A DNA stretch of 20,783 nt from assembly GCA_958420145.1 (NCBI GenBank), contig CATZIR010000001.1, positions 1 to 20,783 of the forward strand. Direction: 5' to 3'. A program made the translations under genes and the position numbers. The notes under the pieces were generated by a model. That model did not search any database and was not told the origin of the DNA. It worked only from the letters and a program-made list of their open reading frames with translations. Origin of the DNA: an uncultured Eubacteriales bacterium (GTDB lineage: Bacteria > Bacillota > Clostridia > Christensenellales > UBA1242). Below, piece by piece: positions 15,313 through 20,783 of the stretch (position 1 is the first letter of the stretch; each line of letters opens with the position of its first letter).

Positions 15313-16611
15313 CTATTCTCCATATTTTAAACTGTTTTTGTCCTTTGCTCCATAGTAATCTATTAAGTCTTTTTGAGTATGCTTGAAATACGCATCTTCC
15401 AACTCTTGATAATTTTCCTTAAAAGGTCTAGCAACCTTGTGCGTTTTGTAAATTTCTAGCAAATACGACACAATCTCCATAGATGTTTCAAAACAAGAAT
15501 ACATTTGACTATAATAATTTATTTGAGCAAAATTCTCTTTGGCACTAAAAGGAATATCAAAACCATTTTTTTGCATATATGCGATTACTTCATCAGCAGA
15601 AGTTCTCACCCCAGATGCTATTTGATAATCTTTTACATATTCTTTCGAAACTTTGTTAAATATTTTTTGACCAACATTTTGTGCAGATATTTCATTTTGA
15701 TTGCATGCATAACAAAGATATTTAAGATTAAACCAAGTGCCACTTTTGTTTTGTTCCAAAATAAGCCATAGTTCCATATCGTTTTTAGATAAGTATTCAT
15801 TTTCTAATGGCAGATTTAGTAAAGCCATTTTTTTGTAAGCATCAAATGCCCAACCAATGCAATCGAAAACCATAGAAGTCCTATTAAAAAATAAATGTTT
15901 TTGATAACTTGTGAGCAAACTATAATCAAAATTGTTTCTTCTTAAAAAATTGAAAGTTTCTTTTGTTTCTCGCTCTTGCTGAACGTGAGTCAGTTCGTGT
16001 GCGATAGTCTTGATTAGTTGTAAACTACTGCTATCTTCATCTAAAAAGGAGTATAAAGAAAGTTGCAATGCATTGTTGATGCTGTCGTAGTAGCCATTAG
16101 AATTAGAATTGTCGTCATCACTAATAAATCTAATCACTGGTTTTTTGTTTAGTTTTACCATTTTTTCGTTTAGAACGATATTGTAGAGCATCATAGTAGC
16201 GTTTAGCTTTTCTTTGACCGTCATTTGACGCCATACATTTGGAACTAAGCAGTAGTATGGAAAATTTTTGCTTATTTCTACAACTTGGACTTTTTGTTTT
16301 TCAATCATAACTGGAAAGCGTAAGACAACCTTAAAGTCTTTTAGTTTATCTAGTTCGTAGTAGCTTTTCAAAAAGTTGTTGGCTTCGTCAAAATTTGATG
16401 GAATAAAACCTAAAGCTTCAAATAACCCCTTATATTCTTCTCTCAAATTATTGAAAAAGGGATTGCCATTTGTTTGCTCGCTATTATTCAAAACATTATT
16501 TTCTTGCGAAAGCGCATAATTAGCTTTTTCGCTTTCTTGCGAAATACTGCTGGTGTCTAGCTTTTTCTTTGACTTGCTAAATATTTTTTTAAAGAAACCT
16601 ATTAAGCCCAT
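15313..16611 (-). CDS. HExxH metallopeptidase-like protein with membrane-binding N-terminus, paralog 1 of 5
   Basis: A 432-residue protein, first gene of the operon. It has an extra N-terminal segment of about 50 residues: an amphipathic, basic helix (MGLIGFFKKIFSKSKKKL), which could dock on the inner face of the membrane, then a polar linker rich in Ser, Asn and Glu. The common domain then follows. The motif is HELTH at 205-209, followed by VQQERETKE, and the probable third ligand is Glu307 in NQNEISAQN. The block CLVPNVWRQMT is at 121-131 and the C-terminal signature HKVARPFKENYQELEDAYF near 390-410. GGAGG lies 4 bases before the ATG at 16611. Expression is probably controlled at the palindrome over the -10 box. 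Confidence 0.87.
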   Translation of the reverse strand: MGLIGFFKKIFSKSKKKLDTSSISQESEKANYALSQENNVLNNSEQTNGNPFFNNLREEYKGLFEALGFIPSNFDEANNFLKSYYELDKLKDFKVVLRFPVMIEKQKVQVVEISKNFPYYCLVPNVWRQMTVKEKLNATMMLYNIVLNEKMVKLNKKPVIRFISDDDNSNSNGYYDSINNALQLSLYSFLDEDSSSLQLIKTIAHELTHVQQERETKETFNFLRRNNFDYSLLTSYQKHLFFNRTSMVFDCIGWAFDAYKKMALLNLPLENEYLSKNDMELWLILEQNKSGTWFNLKYLCYACNQNEISAQNVGQKIFNKVSKEYVKDYQIASGVRTSADEVIAYMQKNGFDIPFSAKENFAQINYYSQMYSCFETSMEIVSYLLEIYKTHKVARPFKENYQELEDAYFKHTQKDLIDYYGAKDKNSLKYGE

Positions 16612-16633
16612 TGCGCCTCCATTAATTAATATT

Positions 16634-16652
16634 TACTAATATTATATTAGTA
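16634..16652. promoter_or_regulatory. Palindromic operator candidate on the -10 box of the five-gene operon
   Basis: TACTAATA (16634-16641) and TATTAGTA (16645-16652) form a perfect 8-bp inverted repeat with a 3-base centre. The -10 box at 16641-16646 covers the centre, so a dimeric repressor bound here would block transcription. Part of the symmetry comes from AT-richness, so chance is possible. Confidence 0.5.
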
Positions 16653-16669
16653 GTTCGAATAAAAGTCAA
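16641..16669 (-). promoter_or_regulatory. Promoter of the five-gene metallopeptidase operon
   Basis: Minus strand TTGACT (16664-16669), 17 bases, TATAAT (16641-16646). A leader of about 25 bases with GGAGG leads to the ATG at 16611. Confidence 0.8.
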
Positions 16670-16748
16670 TAGGCAATAAAAAATAGTTTGTAACGTGAGA
16701 GTTAGCATTATTATTTCTTGACTATAAATGCAAAAACTTTTTTGTTGT

Positions 16749-16777
16749 TTGACAAAAATTTTACTAGATGATAACAT
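16749..16777 (+). promoter_or_regulatory. Promoter of the ATPase gene, leaderless
   Basis: TTGACA (16749-16754), 17 bases, TAACAT (16772-16777), then seven bases and the ATG at 16785. No Shine-Dalgarno site is present. It is about 80 bases from the divergent promoter of the five-gene operon. Confidence 0.65.
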
Positions 16778-16784
16778 AACCATA

Positions 16785-17516
16785 ATGAGCAAATATCTAA
16801 CAAAAATAGAAGTTTTAAAAACTAGTAAGGAGCAGTTTCCATTCAACCTACCCCTATTTCGTAATGGTCTAAAACTCACTTTGAATAAGCCTATTACTTT
16901 TATTGTTGGCGACAACGGAAGTGGCAAAAGTACTTTGCTAGAAGGCATAGCCTACAACCTAGGTTTTAACTTGCTTGGTGGCAACAAAAATCATACCTAC
17001 GAAAAGGACAAAATTTTAGACAACACGAATTTAGCAGATAGTCTAAAACTCACTTGGAAATTGAAAACAAACAATGGCTTTTTCTTTAGAGCCGAAAGTT
17101 ACTACGAGTTTGCAAAATACATCGAAAATCAGGCATACGAAATTGGCAAAGAAGCCTTTGGTGGATATGGTGGAAAATCACTGATCAAACAATCTCACGG
17201 TGAGTCATTTTTGTCCCTTTTTCAAAACAGATTTCGAGACGGAATTTTTGTTCTCGACGAGCCAGAATCGGCACTCTCTATAGATAAACAATTATCGCTA
17301 ATCACAATCATTAACGACCTAGTTAAGACTGGCAAATGCCAGTTTATAATTGCGACACATTCTCCACTGCTAATAACAATACCAAACGCCGACATTTTTG
17401 AGATAAAAAACGAAGTTATTGAGAAAAAGTCTTATAGCGAAACATCAAACTTTATGCTATACAAAGAATTTATCAACAACCCCGAAAAATTTCTAAAACT
17501 TTTGGATGTGAAATAA
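16785..17516 (+). CDS. ABC-type ATPase of the small stand-alone kind
   Basis: A 243-residue protein that is nearly all ATPase domain. Walker A is GDNGSGKST at 42-50. The signature-like loop is SHGES at 137-141. Walker B is FVLDE at 155-159, followed by PESALS, and the switch histidine is His192 in ATHSPLL. There is no membrane helix, so it is not a transporter half; it resembles the predicted-ATPase group COG3910, related to SMC/Rad50-like and OLD-like ATPases. The role is unknown. The start at 16785 is chosen by the promoter spacing; a longer frame from 16728 would overlap the -35 and -10 boxes. It is divergent from the metallopeptidase operon and could be its partner, but nothing in the sequence proves this. 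Confidence 0.88.
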   Translation: MSKYLTKIEVLKTSKEQFPFNLPLFRNGLKLTLNKPITFIVGDNGSGKSTLLEGIAYNLGFNLLGGNKNHTYEKDKILDNTNLADSLKLTWKLKTNNGFFFRAESYYEFAKYIENQAYEIGKEAFGGYGGKSLIKQSHGESFLSLFQNRFRDGIFVLDEPESALSIDKQLSLITIINDLVKTGKCQFIIATHSPLLITIPNADIFEIKNEVIEKKSYSETSNFMLYKEFINNPEKFLKLLDVK

Positions 17517-17520
17517 AAAA

Positions 17521-17538
17521 ACCTTGCTGGTGCAAGGT
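17521..17538. terminator. Shared terminator between the ATPase and the XRE gene
   Basis: ACCTTGC (17521-17527) pairs with GCAAGGT (17532-17538) around TGGT, with T runs on both strands. The two genes converge on it. Confidence 0.85.
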
Positions 17539-17544
17539 CTTTTT

Positions 17545-18114
17545 TTACTTTTTCAATTTTAGCATTGGTAGCAAAATTAATTGCAATGCAAGTGCCACGA
17601 TAAACGCAAGCCACATATATGGTGTAGTTACAAATGTTAGGAAAATTGCTAGTGCAAGTGTCCAAACAAAAGTGCTAACCAAACTAATTATTCTTGGACT
17701 GTTAAACTTGTATTGCTTTGTCATGAAGAATATTGCCGTTAGGAATGCTCCAAATGGTAGCGCATAGATAAATGCAACCCATGCTCTATCAATATTACAA
17801 GCAAATTTTAGTACAAAGAACATAACAAGTGCTATTAGCAAACTAACACCACCCAAAATTGATTCTATGTAGCCTGCCTGCTCAGCGATATTTTTTGTGC
17901 TAGTGGTTTCGATTTCACTATTTTGAATTGTTTCGGCTGGCACTCTAAAAATGCTCGCAAGTTTGTTATATTGCTCCAAAGTTGGTTCGGCTTCTCCGTT
18001 TTCCCACTTGTTAACTTCTATGGAATAAACTCCCATATCTTTTGCAAGTTGGTCTACTGTCATACCTGCTCTTTCTCTAAACGACCCAATATTTTTAGCA
18101 TAAACTTTTTCCAT
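17545..18114 (-). CDS. XRE-family regulator with four membrane helices
   Basis: A 189-residue protein. Residues about 8-60 form an HTH_3 (Cro/C1-type) DNA-binding domain: FRERAGMTVDQLAKDMGV, then EVNKWENGEAEPT, which is the usual recognition-helix end. After a short linker come four hydrophobic helices (SLLIALVMFFVLKF, WVAFIYALPFGAFLTAIFF, IISLVSTFVWTLALAIFL, WLAFIVALALQLILL). The DNA-binding part should therefore be held at the membrane. AAGGAGG precedes the ATG at 18114; the longer frame to 18150 reads through the promoter. What it senses is unknown. It could regulate nearby promoters, but no link is visible. Confidence 0.88.
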   Translation of the reverse strand: MEKVYAKNIGSFRERAGMTVDQLAKDMGVYSIEVNKWENGEAEPTLEQYNKLASIFRVPAETIQNSEIETTSTKNIAEQAGYIESILGGVSLLIALVMFFVLKFACNIDRAWVAFIYALPFGAFLTAIFFMTKQYKFNSPRIISLVSTFVWTLALAIFLTFVTTPYMWLAFIVALALQLILLPMLKLKK

Positions 18115-18132
18115 AATCTCCTCCTTGATAGT

Positions 18133-18160
18133 ATTATAATGCACAGTCAAGCTTTTTCAA
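18133..18160 (-). promoter_or_regulatory. Promoter of the XRE gene
   Basis: Minus strand TTGAAA (18155-18160), 16 bases, TATAAT (18133-18138). Confidence 0.55.
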
Positions 18161-18211
18161 AACAAAATTACTTTTATTTTAAAAGACGATGATATGTTGC
18201 AAAAAATTTGG

Positions 18212-18240
18212 TTGTGAAAAGTTACACTTTGTGCTACACT
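18212..18240 (+). promoter_or_regulatory. Promoter of prfB
   Basis: TTGTGA (18212-18217), 17 bases, TACACT (18235-18240). AGGAG follows at 18249-18253, six bases before the ATG. Confidence 0.6.
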
Positions 18241-18259
18241 CTTTTTCTAGGAGAATATT

Positions 18260-19355
18260 ATGATAATTGATAAAGAATTGGAACTACTAAAGACTTTATC
18301 TAACAAAATTGACATAGTAAAGCACTGTCTTTGACAATGACAATATTGTAGATACTTTAACCAAACTCAAAGAAGAACAAGCACAAGAAGATTTTTGGCA
18401 AGATATAAAAAACGCAGAAAAAGTTAATAAAAAAGTGAGTTTTTTGCAAAATAAATTGCAAAAATACGAAAAAATTAGCGAAAATTATAAAAATTTAGAT
18501 GATTTTTCTGTTTTGCTTTCCAGCGAAGACGACCAAGATTTATACAAAACTTTTTGCGAAGAACTATCTAATCTTGACGAGCAAGTTGAAAATATGTATC
18601 TCGAAACATTGCTAAAAGGCAAGTATGACAGCCTTAACGCAATCATCACCATTCACTCTGGTGCTGGTGGAACGGAAAGTCAAGACTGGGCAGAAATGCT
18701 ATATCGTATGTATCTAAGGTACTGCGAAAGACAAAACTTTAAGTTATCTGTTCTCGACCTACAAAATGGCGACGACGCAGGAATAAAGTCGGTTAGTTTT
18801 ATTGTTAGTGGCGACAACGCATACGGCTACCTAAAATGCGAAAAAGGTGTTCATAGGCTTGTTAGAATTAGTCCGTTCGACGCAAATTCAAGACGACACA
18901 CTTCTTTTGCGAGCGTTGAAGTTATGCCAGAAATAGTTAACGACGACGAGATAAAGATTAATCCTGACGAACTAAGAATTGATACTTTTAGAAGCAGTGG
19001 CGCTGGTGGACAATACATTAACAAGACCGATAGTGCAATTAGAATAACTCACTTGCCAACTGGTATAGTTGTTGCATGCCAAACCGAACGAAGCCAAATT
19101 CAAAACAAAGAGAGTGCAATGAAAATGCTCTACTCTAAACTCGCCGAACTAAAAGAAGAAAAGGAACAACAAGAACTCAAAAACATTCAAGGCGACTTGA
19201 AAAAGATTGAATGGGGCAGTCAAATTCGCAGTTATGTGTTCTGCCCATACACAATGGTTAAGGACCACAGAACCAATTTCGAGACAGCAAACATCAATGA
19301 TGTTATGGACGGAAACATTCATCAATTCATTACTGAGTATTTGAAAAAATCGTAA
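18260..19355 (+). CDS. prfB: Peptide chain release factor 2, with programmed +1 frameshift
   Basis: RF2 ends translation at UGA and UAA. The first reading frame runs from ATG 18260 (AGGAG six bases upstream) for 24 codons and meets an in-frame TGA at 18332 in the sequence CTTTGAC. Slipping forward by one base after CTT continues in the main frame with GAC at 18333, giving 364 residues. The tail of the short frame and the start of the long one together give the usual RF2 N-terminus, including EDFW. The stop-recognition SPF is at about 204-206 and the catalytic GGQ at about 249-251, one off the Escherichia coli numbering. Automatic calls that begin at GTG 18435 lose 58 residues. High RF2 ends the peptide at the TGA; low RF2 favours the shift. 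Confidence 0.95.
18329..18335 (+). promoter_or_regulatory. prfB programmed +1 frameshift site CTTTGAC
   Basis: CTT is codon 24 and TGA is codon 25 of the start frame. The next base is C, the weakest termination context for UGA. In Escherichia coli an AGGGGG lies just upstream and stimulates the shift; here the upstream bases are AAAGCACTGT, without a clear equivalent. Confidence 0.9.
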
Positions 19356-19362
19356 ATTATTA

Positions 19363-19390
19363 AAAAAACTCGAAAATATTCGAGTTTTTT
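19363..19390. terminator. Bidirectional terminator between prfB and htrA
   Basis: AAAAAACTCGAA (19363-19374) pairs with TTCGAGTTTTTT (19379-19390) around AATA. It serves prfB directly and can serve the convergent protease gene. Confidence 0.85.
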
Positions 19391-19490
19391 TATGCTTTTT
19401 TCGATTTTTTCGACATTATTTTGAATTTTTTAAATTTTAACTACTTTTCACTATTTCACTTTTAATTAAAAACACTTTACAAAGTTATCA

Positions 19491-20561
19491 CTAATTTTCA
19501 TACTGTGGTATTCTTTGCGACTTGTAACAATATGGATGTTTTTCAAGTGTCACATACTCTTGCTTAATCTCTCCGTCTCGCTCAAACTTGACTAGCACTT
19601 TATCGCCCACCTTGTGAGAATATAGAATTCGTCTTAGTGACATTGAGCCGTCTATCTTTTCACCGTCTATGCTAATGATTATATCTCCACCATTTAGCCC
19701 CAACTTCTCTGCTGGACATTTGCTAGCAACGGACTGAACATAATAACCAGTCTTGCCATTGCCTATTTGTTTTAGGTTGGCGTCAAAGCCAAACACTCCC
19801 ATATATGCAGTGTCGTAGTAGCCGTCAGCGCTAAGATTTTGAACAAGTGGGTGTATTGTGTCGACTGGAATTGCAAAACCCATACCTTCGGCGTCGGTAA
19901 TTTTTACCGTATTAATTCCCAAAACTTCGCCTTTTAGGTTGATAAGTGGTCCACCACTATTCCCTGGATTAATGCTAGCGTCGTGTTGAATTAGGTTGTC
20001 GAGCGTGCTTTCGCCATAGTCGTTATCCACTTGAATTGTCCTATTTGTGGCACTGATAATGCCCTTTGTTGCACTGTGCTTGAACGCTAAGGCTAGTGGT
20101 GTTCCAATAGCGATTACATCTTCGCCAGCACTGTATGAGCCACTGTCTGCCATTTTTAGGTATGGAATAGACTTATCTGCTTGTAGTATGGCTAGGTCGT
20201 AGGAACTATCTCTCCATACGATATTTGCCGAACAAGTAGTGCCGTCGTATAGATGCAAAGTTATGATATTTCCGCCTTCTACCACATGGTTGTTTGTTAA
20301 AATATACGACTTATTAGAAATGCTCACTCCTGTGCCTATACTTTGTTGTCTGCCCGAGATACTACTTATTCCCACCACTGCTGGCGAAACAGTGGCAAGC
20401 AATTCTTCTTGCGTACTGCTACGGCTAGCGTCTATATATGTCGATGTCACATTTTTATTAGAATAGTTAGAGTTAAATTGCACATTAGCCTGTCCACCAA
20501 AGCACCCTGTAAACAGCAAAGCACTAATTAATATTGTTAATATACTATATATCTTTTTCAT
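19491..20561 (-). CDS. htrA: HtrA/DegP-type serine protease, lipoprotein form
   Basis: A 356-residue extracytoplasmic protease of the trypsin-like HtrA family, which clears misfolded exported proteins. The signal peptide MKKIYSILTILISALLFTGC ends in a lipobox with Cys20, so it is a lipoprotein where many Firmicute HtrA proteins have a membrane helix. The triad is His92 (TNNHVVEG), Asp122 (SYDLAIL) and Ser202 (GNSGGPL). One PDZ domain follows, about 265-345 (KLGLNGGDIIISIDGEKI). The start is uncertain: ATG 20561 gives a clean lipoprotein signal, but neither it nor the ATG at 20600 has a good ribosome binding site. It is head to head with the walJ-like gene. Confidence 0.93.
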   Translation of the reverse strand: MKKIYSILTILISALLFTGCFGGQANVQFNSNYSNKNVTSTYIDASRSSTQEELLATVSPAVVGISSISGRQQSIGTGVSISNKSYILTNNHVVEGGNIITLHLYDGTTCSANIVWRDSSYDLAILQADKSIPYLKMADSGSYSAGEDVIAIGTPLALAFKHSATKGIISATNRTIQVDNDYGESTLDNLIQHDASINPGNSGGPLINLKGEVLGINTVKITDAEGMGFAIPVDTIHPLVQNLSADGYYDTAYMGVFGFDANLKQIGNGKTGYYVQSVASKCPAEKLGLNGGDIIISIDGEKIDGSMSLRRILYSHKVGDKVLVKFERDGEIKQEYVTLEKHPYCYKSQRIPQYEN

Positions 20562-20631
20562 ACTTATAGTTTGTGAAGAAACCACAAGATAATTCACCAT
20601 GTAAATTTTGGTAAAAATTTATCAAAAATTG

Positions 20632-20661
20632 TTAAAATAATGCGTAGAAAAGTGGTATAAT
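20632..20661 (+). promoter_or_regulatory. Promoter of the walJ-like gene
   Basis: TATAAT (20656-20661) with an extended TG just ahead; the -35 is weak (TTAAAA, 20632-20637, 18 bases away). AAAGGA at 20669-20674 lies 7 bases before the ATG. Confidence 0.6.
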
Positions 20662-20681
20662 AGGGCGCAAAGGAAAAAAAT

Positions 20682-20783
20682 ATGAAAGTGATTACACTCG
20701 CTAGTGGTAGTAAAGGCAACTGCACATTAATTGCCACTGATACCACTAAAATTTTGGTCGACCAAGGACTAACACTAATAGAC
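20682..20783 (+). CDS. MBL-fold metallo-hydrolase, WalJ/YycJ type, cut by window edge
   Basis: Only the first 34 residues are in view: they open MKVITLASGSKGNCTLI and continue to KILVDQGLTL, the typical opening strands of YycJ/WalJ-like metallo-beta-lactamase fold nucleases (the phrase LASGSxGN). The zinc-binding HxHxDH lies beyond the edge. AAAGGA precedes the ATG by 7 bases. In Bacillus the yycJ gene is next to an htrA-type gene, and here the two are also neighbours but divergent. Confidence 0.75.
   Translation, partial: MKVITLASGSKGNCTLIATDTTKILVDQGLTLID

Noticed and set aside
15312..15323. ATG at 15323 as start of paralog 2, overlapping paralog 1 by 11 bases
   Set aside because: No Shine-Dalgarno site before it; GGAG lies six bases before the next in-frame ATG at 15311.
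16622..16948. Minus-strand open frame of 108 codons across the divergent promoters
   Set aside because: It covers both promoters and the start of the ATPase in the opposite strand and has no ribosome binding site.
18435..18437. GTG at 18435 as start of release factor 2
   Set aside because: It would remove the conserved N-terminal domain; the frame joins to ATG 18260 through the CTTTGAC shift site.

Overview
The window is AT-rich and gene-dense. It has Gram-positive style Shine-Dalgarno sites, sigma-A type promoters (-35, 16 to 17 nt, TATAAT-like), lipoprotein signal peptides, a GltX of the long clostridial type and a WalJ/YycJ-type gene. This suggests a low-GC, probably anaerobic Bacillota of the Clostridia, perhaps known only from metagenomes. 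No finer taxonomic call is safe from sequence alone.

Layout. 1-764 (-): a lipoprotein cut by the window edge. 861-1469 (+): rubrerythrin. 1470-2077: about 600 bases without a convincing protein gene, holding two copies of a covarying hairpin repeat around a probable structured RNA with its own terminator. 2078-2407 (-): a small unknown protein. 2520-4187 (-): gltX. 4302-6234 (-): a two-gene operon for a membrane-anchored protein and a lipoprotein. 6305-6401 (-): a promoter-terminator unit that may encode a small RNA. 6423-8381 (-): a large surface protein. 8510-9271 (+): an unknown membrane protein. 9462-10616 (-): tsaD. 10721-16611 (-): an operon of five tandem paralogous HExxH metallopeptidase-like proteins. 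16785-17516 (+): a divergent ABC-type ATPase. 17545-18114 (-): an XRE regulator with four membrane helices. 18260-19355 (+): prfB with its programmed +1 frameshift. 19491-20561 (-): an HtrA-type lipoprotein protease. 20682-20783 (+): the start of a walJ/yycJ-like metallo-hydrolase.

The most interesting region is the five-gene operon at 10721-16611. All five proteins keep HExxH and a glutamate about 97-101 residues further on, as expected of gluzincin-type zinc peptidases. They lack signal peptides, so they are probably cytoplasmic, and share an N-terminal domain and, in four of five, a C-terminal signature. A consensus promoter drives the operon, with a perfect 8-bp inverted repeat centred on its -10 box. 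The neighbouring ATPase is divergently transcribed. I do not recognise this arrangement as a described system.

A second theme is translation start style. Several genes (764, 8510, 10616, 16785) have a -10 box ending 6-7 bases before the ATG and no Shine-Dalgarno site, which predicts leaderless mRNAs. Others (gltX, the five-gene operon, prfB, 6234) have good ribosome binding sites. Many longest-ORF starts in this window fall inside promoter boxes; the starts given here correct for that.
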